This document shows positions 1-8,176 of a stretch of DNA of 18,947 bases, piece by piece (positions within the stretch are counted from its first letter, which is position 1; the number at the start of each line of letters is the position of its first letter). The translations under genes and the position numbers were made by a program. Where the stretch lies: contig CAAGFD010000097.1 in the NCBI GenBank assembly GCA_900769035.1, positions 1 to 18,947 on the forward strand. Direction: 5' to 3'. Below the pieces are notes generated by a model. It did not search any database, had not been told where the DNA came from, and was given only the letters and a program-made list of their open reading frames with translations. This stretch comes from Bacteroidales bacterium (GTDB taxonomy: Bacteria > Bacteroidota > Bacteroidia > Bacteroidales > Paludibacteraceae).

Positions 1-35
1 ATCTATTATTCTTATTCTACCTTCAAATTTTGTCG

Positions 36-63
36 CTAATTTTGCAGTTGCTTGTTGAGAGTA
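36..63 (+). repeat. 28-nt intergenic element, copy 1
   Basis: This 28-nt stretch matches 3299-3326 at 25 of 28 positions. The first 16 bases (ctaattttgcagttgc) and the last 7 (gagagta) are identical. In both places the element begins exactly 76 nt before the TAnnTTTG promoter box of the next gene. It may be a regulator-binding site or part of a duplicated promoter region; the role is unknown. Confidence 0.5.
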
Positions 64-86
64 CCGGTTATTTTTTTTGTAAAATA

Positions 87-119
87 TTTTGCCTTTTCAA
101 ATATTTTTTCTTATCTTTG
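87..119 (+). promoter_or_regulatory. Bacteroidetes-type promoter for the C25 protease gene
   Basis: TTTTG at 87-91 is followed by 20 nt and then TATCTTTG at 112-119. This fits the -33 TTTG / -7 TAnnTTTG consensus known from Bacteroidetes. The same boxes and spacing recur at 9336-9369. Transcription would start near 125, giving a leader of about 150 nt. Confidence 0.7.
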
Positions 120-276
120 TGATGCAATTATAATTCATATATTATATGGTGTGTTTTATATACATAATATGTTGTTGTTTAGCCTTTAAACTACTTAGGG
201 CATGGTAGTCATGTGATATCACTTTTTGTTTTATAGATAAATAAACTTATCTTTTATCTAATTAATGTATAATGAA
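120..276 (+). other. 5' leader of the C25 protease gene
   Basis: AT-rich leader with no Shine-Dalgarno sequence, as is usual in this phylum. It contains a perfect 10-nt palindrome, gtgatatcac (213-222), and a weak 7-bp inverted repeat (234-240 with 254-260) just before the start codon. Neither is strong enough to call an operator or riboswitch. Confidence 0.3.
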
Positions 277-2238
277 ATGAAAAATATTTTACTTGTTTTA
301 TTTATTGTTTTTTCACCTATTTGTGCGATAGGACAAGAAGATTTATCTCTGAAGTGCATAGATTTAGATGGTTTTGCGCTCAATAATCAAGTAATATTAG
401 ATAGTATAATTACAATAAATATTAGTAATGATGGATACAATATTCAGTATTATTCTGATTTTACTTCTATGCAAAGTAGGGATACTATAATAGGTAATAC
501 AATTTTTTTTGAGTATATTTTACCTCAGTGGAATTTTGTAGGATTTAATGATAGTATTGGGTTGCCAAAATTACCTTACTTAAAGTTTACTTTGCAGATT
601 CCAAGTCTTTTATATAATACTTCTTTAGTTGCAGATAATATTCATTGTACTTATGATGAATACTATGTTAGTAATTTTTATTATCCTTTTCAAGACAATA
701 TAGAAGAAAATGGAAATTCATTCTTTTTCAATGAAAAATATTATACTAAGCATAATAATGAATTGATACATTATGTCGATATTTCAGAGCCTTTTAAAGC
801 TGGTAATACTACAGGTTTAAGTGTAATAATTCACCCAATTCAGTATAATCCTGTACTTGGTAAAGTGAGAATTATTAATAATTTATCTTTTGATATTCCG
901 CTTGAGGAAGTTCAATTATCTGATATATTTGCATATGAATTGGAAAATACAAAATGTGTTATCGACGTTCCTTTTTTTTCTGATGATATAACATTTCCTT
1001 TTGATGAAAATTTTCTAGGAAAATTATTAATAATAGTAGGTAAGAATTCTTATAGAGAGCATTTATTAGATTTTATCCAACACAAACAAAATTTAGGGTT
1101 TGATACAGAAATTATTTCTGTTGATGAAATTTTGGCATTAACTTCATCAAGTGTTATTTCTGCCGAAGTAATTAGGGGCTATTTGAAAAACAGGTACTAT
1201 AATGAGACAATTTTAAATAGACCAAAATTTTTGTTATTGGTTGGAGATTATGATATAATACCATATTCTTACCATGGAGTTGATTATGATAATTTATATT
1301 ACGCCCCATATCATACAGATATTTATTATGGTTGTTTAGAAGATTCTGTTATCCGGAAAGATAATAATTTGTATCCTGAAATTTTTGTAGGTCGTTGGCC
1401 TGTTTATTCTGAATCAGATATCGATTATATTGTTCATAAGACAATGTTATTTGAAACATATCATAAATATTCTCCTTTGTTTTCAAATATTTTGATGCTA
1501 TCAGGAACTGATTCTGATGGTTCAGGTCAGGATAAATATAATACGATTGTTTCTTTGTATGAAATATTAAATCGGAAATTATTTCAAAGTATATATTATT
1601 ATGATGGAAGAAATTATCTAAATAGTACTGATGCAATACAAAATATATTAAGACAATATATGCTGTCCGATTTATTTTTATTTGTTTATAAAGGTCATGG
1701 ATTTCAAAATTCTTTGTCTTCGCCTATTTATTTGTTCCCTCCTATTATAAAGTCTTTTAAATTTTCTAGTTTTCCTCCTTTATTTTTTGCATTTGCATGT
1801 TTGTCAAGTTCGTATTCTCCGGAAAATATGAATTTTGGGCAACAATGGCTTCGAGCAAATAATGCCGGCGGAGTTATTTATTATGGAGCAACTGGATATT
1901 CTTTTTCTCAATCTTCTGAATATTTAGCTCAAACAATTTTTAAAAATTTTTCAATGAACGAAAATATTACTATTGGAGAAATAATTCAATCAGGTGCAGC
2001 AAAATTATGTTATGGGTCAAATAGTGATAGATTGAGATGCCATGTGGAAAAATATATAATCTATGGGGATCCTTCTTTAATAATTAATTTAAGCAATGGT
2101 GTTATAAATTATTCTCATGCTAATACAATTTGTTCTTCTCAGATTGTCTCTTTTAATGAATTGCGTGAAATTTTATATAAGCAAACCACTGTTACTTCTT
2201 TATTTTTATATGATTTGAGTGGTAAAATTATTTTTTAA
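277..2238 (+). CDS. Gingipain-family (C25) secreted cysteine protease, truncated in its T9SS sorting domain
   Basis: Secreted cysteine endopeptidase of family C25. I chose the ATG at 277 because it begins a clean signal peptide (MKNILLVLFIVFSPICAIGQ); an in-frame ATG at 265 adds four residues. Numbering is from 277. A propeptide-like N-terminal region of about 240 residues is followed by the caspase-like core: LLLVGDYD (319-326), HTDIYYG (346-352), PEIFVGR (367-373), the GHG with catalytic His474, the Cys508 nucleophile in ACLSS, and GGVIYYGAT (531-539), then YGDPS (596-600). The C-terminus starts a T9SS type A sorting domain (FLYDLSGKIIF, 643-653) but stops at TAA 2236-2238. The same frame continues the domain to 2358. 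No adhesin domains are attached, unlike RgpA or Kgp. Base composition is low in G+C (13 of 60 in the line at 661). Family assignment is firm; substrate specificity is unknown. Confidence 0.85.
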   Translation: MKNILLVLFIVFSPICAIGQEDLSLKCIDLDGFALNNQVILDSIITINISNDGYNIQYYSDFTSMQSRDTIIGNTIFFEYILPQWNFVGFNDSIGLPKLPYLKFTLQIPSLLYNTSLVADNIHCTYDEYYVSNFYYPFQDNIEENGNSFFFNEKYYTKHNNELIHYVDISEPFKAGNTTGLSVIIHPIQYNPVLGKVRIINNLSFDIPLEEVQLSDIFAYELENTKCVIDVPFFSDDITFPFDENFLGKLLIIVGKNSYREHLLDFIQHKQNLGFDTEIISVDEILALTSSSVISAEVIRGYLKNRYYNETILNRPKFLLLVGDYDIIPYSYHGVDYDNLYYAPYHTDIYYGCLEDSVIRKDNNLYPEIFVGRWPVYSESDIDYIVHKTMLFETYHKYSPLFSNILMLSGTDSDGSGQDKYNTIVSLYEILNRKLFQSIYYYDGRNYLNSTDAIQNILRQYMLSDLFLFVYKGHGFQNSLSSPIYLFPPIIKSFKFSSFPPLFFAFACLSSSYSPENMNFGQQWLRANNAGGVIYYGATGYSFSQSSEYLAQTIFKNFSMNENITIGEIIQSGAAKLCYGSNSDRLRCHVEKYIIYGDPSLIINLSNGVINYSHANTICSSQIVSFNELREILYKQTTVTSLFLYDLSGKIIF

Positions 2239-2358
2239 AACCTCAATTTTACAGGAGGTGATTTTTTACAGTCTTTGACTTTGCCAAATGGATATTATAT
2301 AGCGAAAGTATTTGATAAATATTCTGCTAAAGTATTCAAATTATATATTAATCATTAA
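2239..2358 (+). pseudogene. Severed second half of the T9SS type A sorting domain
   Basis: Directly after the TAA at 2236-2238 the same frame encodes 39 more residues (NLNFTGGDFLQSL, then LPNGYYIAKVFD, ending KLYINH) before TAA 2356-2358. Joined to the preceding SLFLYDLSGKIIF, this makes a complete type A sorting domain: the hydrophobic strand, the LPNGYYIAKV core and a terminal beta strand. One base change at the stop codon (for example TAA to AAA or GAA) would restore a 693-residue protein. The strip has no start codon of its own and is best read as the broken end of the protease gene, or as a sequencing error at the stop. Confidence 0.75.
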
Positions 2359-2370
2359 ATTATCTCAGTT

Positions 2371-3006
2371 ATGAAAAAAATACTTTTTGCTTCGTTGATA
2401 GTGTTGTTTGTCTCAACACTGTTTGTAGGTTGTCCGATACAGCCTCAAAATCCCCCGAAAGATCCTAAGGATACTACTGATATTGATTCCATAAAAGATA
2501 TATTAGATGATATATATCAATACTTACCGAAAGAATTTTATGAGGCATATATACCTTATGAAGTGGGAGATTCTGTTTGTTTTTCTAATAATTCTGATAC
2601 AATGAATTTTGTGGTTTACGATAGATCGTATAATTTTATAGATAATTTTTGTGTGGATACATTGAAAAACAACGATATAAGAGTAATTAAATTTCAAAAT
2701 TTATATTTTGATGTTACTTTGACAAATCCTACTTCAAGGATTGTGTTTCTATGTGATATTACTTTAAACGTTCAATATCCTCGATTATCTCCTTGTTTAA
2801 TTTCTTCTCTTTGGTTTTATCTAAATGATAATTCTGTAGATATTAGTTGTAGTGGCGATTGTTCAGAATGTGCATCTGAGGTATTTTTTAATAATATTAT
2901 CAGTATTTCTCAAGATGGTAAAAATGTAAGTGCTGTAATTGAAAATGGGAAAGGCATAATACAATTTATGGATGAAGAAGGTATTAATTGGCACTTAGTG
3001 GAATAA
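2371..3006 (+). CDS. Unrecognised lipoprotein
   Basis: A 211-residue protein that I cannot place in a family. It starts with a lipoprotein signal peptide (MKKILFASLIVLFVSTLFVGC) with Cys21 as the acylated residue, followed by a Pro/Asp-rich linker (PQNPPKDPKD) and then a mostly beta-like globular part. Six further cysteines lie at roughly even intervals, including a CSGDCSEC cluster near residues 168-175, suggesting disulfides in a protein exposed outside the inner membrane. It begins 12 nt after the ancestral end of the protease gene (2358), has no promoter of its own that I can see, and shares its low G+C composition, so the two were probably co-transcribed. It may be a partner or inhibitor of the protease, but nothing in the sequence shows that. 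Confidence 0.75.
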   Translation: MKKILFASLIVLFVSTLFVGCPIQPQNPPKDPKDTTDIDSIKDILDDIYQYLPKEFYEAYIPYEVGDSVCFSNNSDTMNFVVYDRSYNFIDNFCVDTLKNNDIRVIKFQNLYFDVTLTNPTSRIVFLCDITLNVQYPRLSPCLISSLWFYLNDNSVDISCSGDCSECASEVFFNNIISISQDGKNVSAVIENGKGIIQFMDEEGINWHLVE

Positions 3007-3298
3007 TACGTTATTTTCATATCATATTTGCTTTTAATCTTGTCTTACTAATTCTAAGTACGGTCGTTTTGTAGTTGTTTTTTTGCTCGATTGTTATTAA
3101 TTATTTTCGCCATCTAAAATATAATATATTATTTTTTTGTATATTTACTAACGAAGAGTTAAACAAATATCCTCCTCACTTGGGATAGTCCAGGTAATTT
3201 CGCTTCTCTTCTTTTTCGTTCGTCAGTTGTCGTCATGGCATCACTTTGGGCAAGTTTGCTTCTGCTCATTTGGCTTGCCAAAAACGTTTAAATTTGCA

Positions 3299-3326
3299 CT
3301 AATTTTGCAGTTGCCCTTTGAGAGTA
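3299..3326 (+). repeat. 28-nt intergenic element, copy 2
   Basis: Second copy of the element at 36-63, with three mismatches confined to five adjacent positions in the middle. It lies 76 nt start-to-start before TACCTTTG at 3375, the same distance as copy 1 from its promoter box. Confidence 0.5.
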
Positions 3327-3374
3327 GGTCAGCCTTTTTTATTTGAAAATTAGGTCTATATCAAAAAAAAATCT

Positions 3375-3382
3375 TACCTTTG
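3375..3382 (+). promoter_or_regulatory. -7 box of the lipoprotein-glgB-aroE operon promoter
   Basis: TACCTTTG fits the Bacteroidetes -7 consensus TAnnTTTG and lies 25 nt before the ATG at 3408. The -33 box is weak: the expected position (3350-3354) reads ttagg, while a better TTTG at 3342-3345 is about 8 nt too far upstream. The conserved upstream element at 3299-3326 may compensate. Confidence 0.5.
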
Positions 3383-3407
3383 CAAATTATTTAATGGTAA
3401 AGGGCCT

Positions 3408-4238
3408 ATGAAGTATAGTATTAGTTTGGTTTTCTTATTATTATTGTTGCTTACTGCTTGTGGCGACGGGGGTAAAAATGCAGAGTATTATCTCGAGCAG
3501 AGTAGAGCATGCTGTGCCGATGGTAACGATACTCTTGCACTTCAGATGCTCGATTCCGTGAGCATACTTTTCCCGAAAGATATCCCGAATCGCAGAAATG
3601 CCGACACTTTGCGTTGGCAAATTCAAATGAAGCAGTGCGTGACATCGATACCTGTGCTCGACTCTATTATCGAGGTCTCTCAGTTTAAATTAGATTCTCT
3701 TATAAAATATTTCAAGTTCTATAAAGATACTCTTTATCAAGATGCCGGCACATACGAGCACCGAATTCTTACTACAGAGCGAAATACAAGTCGCTGTTAT
3801 CTAAAGCCTTCAGTAGCCGAAAATGGCGAGGTGTCTATTACATCCTTCTATTACGGACCAAAGGCAACGCATAATCAAATAAAAGTGTCGGTGGACTCCG
3901 TTTTTGTGGAAACGCTTATTATATCTTCTGAAAATATTTCGGATTTCCAACTCGATGAAGCCGAATATAAAGAGGTAATGCTCGTTGATAATCAGAATTT
4001 AAATGGCATAGATGAATTCATTGCCGCCAATGTAGATGCTAAAATTCGCATTACCCTAAAAGGAGAAAAACCTTACGTCTATTATCTTAACCAAACCGAG
4101 AAAGATATTTTTTTAACTACATATCAATTTTCAAACATATTATCTATATACTCTAAGGCTATATCAGAAAAATCTAAATCTATCCAAAAAATAGAAATTC
4201 TTAAACAACGAAACATTAAGCTATACGATTATGAATAG
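3408..4238 (+). CDS. Hypothetical lipoprotein, first gene of the glgB operon
   Basis: A 276-residue protein of no family I recognise. The N-terminus is a textbook lipoprotein signal (hydrophobic run of leucines, lipobox LTAC, Cys18). Residues about 25-70 look helical and TPR-like (EYYLEQSRACCADGND, then ALQMLDS). The middle is mixed, with many beta-prone stretches. Residues about 240-270 (SIYSKAISEKSKSIQKIEIL) could form a coiled coil. It would sit in the periplasm or outer membrane. Its last codons overlap the start of glgB by 8 nt (ATGAATAG), so the two are translationally coupled. Why an envelope lipoprotein precedes a cytosolic glycogen enzyme is not evident. Confidence 0.8.
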   Translation: MKYSISLVFLLLLLLTACGDGGKNAEYYLEQSRACCADGNDTLALQMLDSVSILFPKDIPNRRNADTLRWQIQMKQCVTSIPVLDSIIEVSQFKLDSLIKYFKFYKDTLYQDAGTYEHRILTTERNTSRCYLKPSVAENGEVSITSFYYGPKATHNQIKVSVDSVFVETLIISSENISDFQLDEAEYKEVMLVDNQNLNGIDEFIAANVDAKIRITLKGEKPYVYYLNQTEKDIFLTTYQFSNILSIYSKAISEKSKSIQKIEILKQRNIKLYDYE

Positions 4239-6231
4239 TCTTAAAATATTAAAGGATGACGTCTACCTGAAGCCGTTTGAATTGGCAATCATGGGTCGAC
4301 ATGATTATGCAATTCAAAAAGAGCAGGAGTTGCTGGGCAAAGATAATAAATGTTTGTCTGATTTTGCCTCCGGATATCTCTATTTCGGAGTGCATAAGAT
4401 AAAGCGCAGTTGGGTGTTTCGCGAGTGGGCGCCAAATGCCACCGAGTTGTACCTTATCGGCGATTTTAACGGATGGAAGAAAGATGTCAAATTCAAGTTC
4501 GACCGCAAAGATAATGGTATCTGGGAGCTTAAGGTAAATGAGAAAACCTTGAAGCATGGAGATTTGTATAAATTTATTATCGTGTGGAATGGTGGCGAGG
4601 GCGAGCGTATCCCCGCTTGGGCTCGCTATGTGGTGCAAGACCCTGTTACACACATCTTTTCCGCTAAATTATGGATGCCGGAAAATCCTTATAAATTCAA
4701 AATACGTAAGTTCCGTCCTACCGTTTCTCCCCTTAAAATTTACGAATGCCACATCGGAATGGCTACCGAAGAAGAAAGAATAGGTACTTATGATGAATTT
4801 CGTATCAACGTGCTGCCACGTATCGTAAAAGCAGGATATAATTGTATTCAGATAATGGCAATACAAGAGCACCCTTATTACGGCTCTTTCGGCTATCATG
4901 TTTCCAATTTCTTTGCCGCATCATCGCGTTTCGGCACGCCTGACGAGCTTAAGCAACTTATTGATGAGGCTCATAAAAATAATATTTCCGTGATTATGGA
5001 CCTCGTTCATTCTCATGCCGTTAAAAACGAAGTAGAGGGGCTTGCCCGCTTCGATGGCACTCCGTATCAATATTTCCATGGAGGGGAGCGCCGCGAACAT
5101 CCGGCTTGGGATTCTCTTTGCTTTAATTACAATAAGAATGAGGTGCTGCACTTCTTGCTATCTAACTGTAAATTCTGGCTCGAAGAGTATAAATTCGACG
5201 GCTTCCGCTTCGATGGTGTTACGTCGATGATTTATCGAAATCATGGTCTCGGTCAGGATTTCACTACTTATAGTGATTACTATAACCTCAATCAAGATGG
5301 CGACGCTATCTGCTATCTTACCCTTGCCAATAAACTTATTCACGAAATAAACCCTAATGCTATCACTATAGCCGAAGAGATGTCCGGGCTTCCGGAACTT
5401 GCAGTGCCGTTTAAAGATGGAGGCGTTGGTTTTGACTATCGCCTTGCAATGGGTATACCCGATTTCTGGATAAAATATATCAAAGAGGTGCGTGATGAGG
5501 ATTGGAAAGCCGGCCATATCTTTTATGAGATGACGAACCGCCGTGCAAGTGAGAAAACCATCTCTTATGCCGAGTCGCACGACCAAGCCCTTGTTGGTGA
5601 TAAAACCATCATATTCCGCCTTATCGATTCCGATATGTATTGGCATATGAAGAAGGGCGATGAAACTCTGCTCGTCAATCGAGGTATTGCCCTGCATAAG
5701 ATGATACGCCTTATTACACTCTCTACTATCAACGGTGGATACCTCAATTTTATGGGTAATGAATTCGGCCATCCGGAGTGGATAGATTTCCCACGTGAAG
5801 GCAATAATTGGTCGTATAAATACGCTCGCCGCCAATGGTCGCTCGAAGATAGAGAAGAGCTGCATTATGCCGATCTCGCTCGCTTTGATAAAGCTATGCT
5901 TGACCTTATTTCTAAAGAACGTAAATTCACTGAGTCGGTAATAGAAAAAATATGGGATAATGAGGGCGACCAACTCGTGGCTTTCAAGCGCAAAGACCTC
6001 ATCTTCATTTTTAATTTTAACCCTACCAAGTCGTTTACCGATTACGGTATTCTCGTTAAAAAAGGCACTTACGATGTAGTGCTCGACACTGATAGCCCTG
6101 AATTCGGAGGTTTTGGATTCTCGGATAATACTGTAGAGCACAAAACCATGCCGTCGCACTTGAAAAATAAAGAGTGGCTGAAAGTATATATCCCTGCCCG
6201 CTCAGCCTTAGTGTTACGTAAAATTGATTAA
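4231..6231 (+). CDS. glgB: 1,4-alpha-glucan branching enzyme, eukaryotic type (GH13)
   Basis: Makes the alpha-1,6 branches of glycogen by cutting an alpha-1,4 chain and transferring it. The 666 residues include an N-terminal CBM48 domain (REWAPNA 64-70, GDFNGW 77-82) and a GH13 barrel with all four signature regions: MDLVHSHA (256-263), GFRFDGV with nucleophile Asp328, IAEEMS with acid/base Glu382, and ESHDQ with the transition-state Asp451. An all-beta C-terminal domain ends the protein. The long HSHA and FRFDGVTSMIY signatures resemble the eukaryotic-type branching enzymes (GH13 subfamily 8) known in Bacteroidetes rather than E. coli GlgB. The start is set by the conserved N-terminus (YLKPFELAI...RHDY) and the 8-nt overlap with the upstream gene. 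No other glycogen gene lies nearby. Confidence 0.95.
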   Translation: MNSLKILKDDVYLKPFELAIMGRHDYAIQKEQELLGKDNKCLSDFASGYLYFGVHKIKRSWVFREWAPNATELYLIGDFNGWKKDVKFKFDRKDNGIWELKVNEKTLKHGDLYKFIIVWNGGEGERIPAWARYVVQDPVTHIFSAKLWMPENPYKFKIRKFRPTVSPLKIYECHIGMATEEERIGTYDEFRINVLPRIVKAGYNCIQIMAIQEHPYYGSFGYHVSNFFAASSRFGTPDELKQLIDEAHKNNISVIMDLVHSHAVKNEVEGLARFDGTPYQYFHGGERREHPAWDSLCFNYNKNEVLHFLLSNCKFWLEEYKFDGFRFDGVTSMIYRNHGLGQDFTTYSDYYNLNQDGDAICYLTLANKLIHEINPNAITIAEEMSGLPELAVPFKDGGVGFDYRLAMGIPDFWIKYIKEVRDEDWKAGHIFYEMTNRRASEKTISYAESHDQALVGDKTIIFRLIDSDMYWHMKKGDETLLVNRGIALHKMIRLITLSTINGGYLNFMGNEFGHPEWIDFPREGNNWSYKYARRQWSLEDREELHYADLARFDKAMLDLISKERKFTESVIEKIWDNEGDQLVAFKRKDLIFIFNFNPTKSFTDYGILVKKGTYDVVLDTDSPEFGGFGFSDNTVEHKTMPSHLKNKEWLKVYIPARSALVLRKID

Positions 6232-6239
6232 AAAGAGAT

Positions 6240-7424
6240 ATGAACGAAAATTCGGGATATAAAGACCTTGATGATGATATAGTGGAATTATTGCAGAAGT
6301 TTGACAATATGGTGAATAGTAGTAACTATTCTTATGTAGATTACGACGACTGCATAGTAATTCTCGACTCATATATCTATTTAGGCGAGATAAATAAAGC
6401 AAAAATTGCTCTTGATTATTTCGTATCTTTACATCCCGGCAAGAAGTCGCTCTCGGAGTATTTTGTAAAAATCGCTTTTATGGAGGGCGATTATTCTAAA
6501 GTGTCATCGCTTGTCGACGACCCTGATGCGGTGAGCGACCCTATGCTTCTTGCTATCTTGGCAGAGAGCCTTGTCTGTTGCAATAAGTTGGAAAAATCGA
6601 AATATGCTTTCGAGCTTTATCTTATAAAAGAGACTAATTACGACGATTTATTGAAGGCTTTTTTCAGGATTGCAACTGTTTATAACGAGTATAATGCACC
6701 AAGCTATGCTATCTATTTCCTAAATATAGGGAAAACTTTCTTTCCTGACGACGACGAGCTAATGTTCGAATTTGCCGAATCGTATTATTTGAAGGGCAAT
6801 TTAAAAAAGGCAAAGTCGTATTTGGAAGCGCTGTTGAAGAAAGACGAGAATAATTACAACGCGCTGAAACTTTGTATTAATATATGCTTTGAATTACAGC
6901 TATTTGATGAGGCGGTAGTGATAGCGGATAGATGTATGAAGATAAACCCGTTTGATACGGACGTGGCAGTGAATAAAGGGCGAGCACTCTATAATTTATC
7001 AAAGGTAAAAGAGTCGGTATCGTTCCTCGAAGAGTATAATCATCGTAATCCGAATATAGAGGTGGTACAGAGCGATTTAGCGGGTTTCTATGTCACTATC
7101 GGAAAGGAGCGTAAAGCATTAGGAATGTATCAATCGTTGGTAGAGAAGCATCCGCAGAATATGAAGTATGTATCAGCCCTTGGCGTATTACTGTTCAATT
7201 TCAAGGAGCATAAAAAAGCGATACCATTCCTTAAGAAGAGTTTTGATGATAGCCCGTCCGGCGTTGTGGCAATGTGCCTTGCCATATCGTTTTATTCGGA
7301 AAAAGATATCAACAACTCGTATAAATATTTAAAAATTGCAGCCGGATATGATAGACGTAATATCAGTGAGTTTTATTCTATCTTCCCTTCGGCACGACAT
7401 TTATTCAGTAATAAAAAGTTATGA
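6240..7424 (+). CDS. TPR-repeat protein
   Basis: A 394-residue, mostly helical protein with tandem tetratricopeptide repeats, about 34 residues each, from roughly residue 37 to 380. Clear examples are YIYLGEINKAKIALDYFVSL, FAESYYLKGNLKKAKSYLEA, LFDEAVVIADRCMKINP and HKKAIPFLKKSF. It has no signal peptide or membrane segment, so it should be cytosolic and act as a protein-binding scaffold. It starts 8 nt after glgB (aagaga just upstream of the ATG) and its TGA overlaps the ATG of the DedA gene by 4 nt (ATGA), which places it firmly in the operon. Its partner cannot be inferred. Confidence 0.85.
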   Translation: MNENSGYKDLDDDIVELLQKFDNMVNSSNYSYVDYDDCIVILDSYIYLGEINKAKIALDYFVSLHPGKKSLSEYFVKIAFMEGDYSKVSSLVDDPDAVSDPMLLAILAESLVCCNKLEKSKYAFELYLIKETNYDDLLKAFFRIATVYNEYNAPSYAIYFLNIGKTFFPDDDELMFEFAESYYLKGNLKKAKSYLEALLKKDENNYNALKLCINICFELQLFDEAVVIADRCMKINPFDTDVAVNKGRALYNLSKVKESVSFLEEYNHRNPNIEVVQSDLAGFYVTIGKERKALGMYQSLVEKHPQNMKYVSALGVLLFNFKEHKKAIPFLKKSFDDSPSGVVAMCLAISFYSEKDINNSYKYLKIAAGYDRRNISEFYSIFPSARHLFSNKKL

Positions 7425-8176
7425 AACACATCTGTTTGAAAAGAGTTTTATTTGGTTTTCTGCTTCTGTTTACAGTAGCCTCGGTGTATCCTCAATCAAT
7501 AGAGGCTACGGATACAGTACAGTCGGAAGCAGGTTATGTTCAGATAATTACAGATTGGTATAGCGAACATATGAACTATTATACCGTGGCGGGATTAATG
7601 GCAATAGAGAGCTCGTTTATTCCGTTTCCATCGGAGATTGTAGTTCCTCCGGCAGCAGCGGTTTCCGTTTTGCCGGGCTCAAAAATGAATATTATCCTAA
7701 TTATCCTATTTGCTACACTCGGTTCCCTTATCGGGGCACTGGTGAATTATTTCTTGTCGATGACCTTAGGCAGAGCAGTGATATACAAGTTTGCCGATAG
7801 TAAATTGGGTCATCTGTGTTTGCTTAACAGCGATAAAATCCGCAAAGCCGAAGATTATTTTAATAATCACGGTAAAGTGTCAACCTTTATCGGGCGTCTT
7901 ATTCCCGGCATCCGCCAATTGATATCTATTCCGGCGGGGCTGGCTCGTATGCCTATATGGTCATTTATGGCATATACCGTACTTGGCGCCGGAATATGGA
8001 ATATTGTTCTTGCCGTTATCGGCTATTTCGTGGGTGATAATATGGACCTTATCAACAAGTATTCTCACGAAATCGGATACGTTATCGTTGCTGTTTTGTG
8101 TATTGTGCTTTTGTTTTACACTGTCAAGTATCTTATTAAAAGAAAAAAACAATGCAAACAAAAAAATTCGGATTAG
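7421..8176 (+). CDS. DedA-family membrane protein
   Basis: Polytopic inner-membrane protein of the DedA/SNARE-associated family (PF09335), members of which are implicated in undecaprenyl-phosphate or other lipid-carrier recycling and membrane homeostasis. Residues 5-25 form a signal peptide or first membrane segment ending SVYPQ. The family re-entrant segment carries ESSFIPFPSE (63-72), a membrane segment spans about 91-115, and the signature GRLIPGIRQ (158-166) has the Arg159/Arg165 pair spaced as in E. coli DedA proteins, followed by AGLARM. Two further membrane segments lie at about 181-204 and 217-238, with a basic tail. The start overlaps the TPR gene by 4 nt and the end overlaps aroE by 25 nt. 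The substrate is not evident. Confidence 0.9.
   Translation: MKHICLKRVLFGFLLLFTVASVYPQSIEATDTVQSEAGYVQIITDWYSEHMNYYTVAGLMAIESSFIPFPSEIVVPPAAAVSVLPGSKMNIILIILFATLGSLIGALVNYFLSMTLGRAVIYKFADSKLGHLCLLNSDKIRKAEDYFNNHGKVSTFIGRLIPGIRQLISIPAGLARMPIWSFMAYTVLGAGIWNIVLAVIGYFVGDNMDLINKYSHEIGYVIVAVLCIVLLFYTVKYLIKRKKQCKQKNSD

Larger units (their letters stand above)
3007..3407. other. Intergenic region between the two clusters
   Basis: No credible gene. The first 150 nt are AT-rich with no clear terminator. About 3160-3290 is a more GC-rich island containing an imperfect inverted repeat (ggcaag 3249-3254 with cttgcc 3274-3279, 19-nt loop). It looks unlike its surroundings and could be an interspersed repeat. 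The 28-nt element and a promoter follow. Confidence 0.5.

Noticed and set aside
213..222. Palindrome gtgatatcac as an operator
   Set aside because: A single 10-nt palindrome in the leader with no second copy or conserved position is not enough.
2253..2262. Perfect Shine-Dalgarno-like aggaggtgat just after the protease stop codon
   Set aside because: No start codon with a meaningful frame follows at a suitable distance. The bases encode part of the conserved sorting domain (TGGD), and Bacteroidetes rarely use such sites.
3159..3269. 36-codon minus-strand frame in the GC-richer spacer island
   Set aside because: Short, very basic, no recognised family and no promoter or conserved context; other frames of the island are just as open, as expected for non-coding repeat DNA.
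5158..6159. 333-codon open frame on the minus strand inside glgB
   Set aside because: The + strand frame carries all GH13 catalytic motifs; the antisense frame resembles no protein I know and is a by-product of glgB codon usage.
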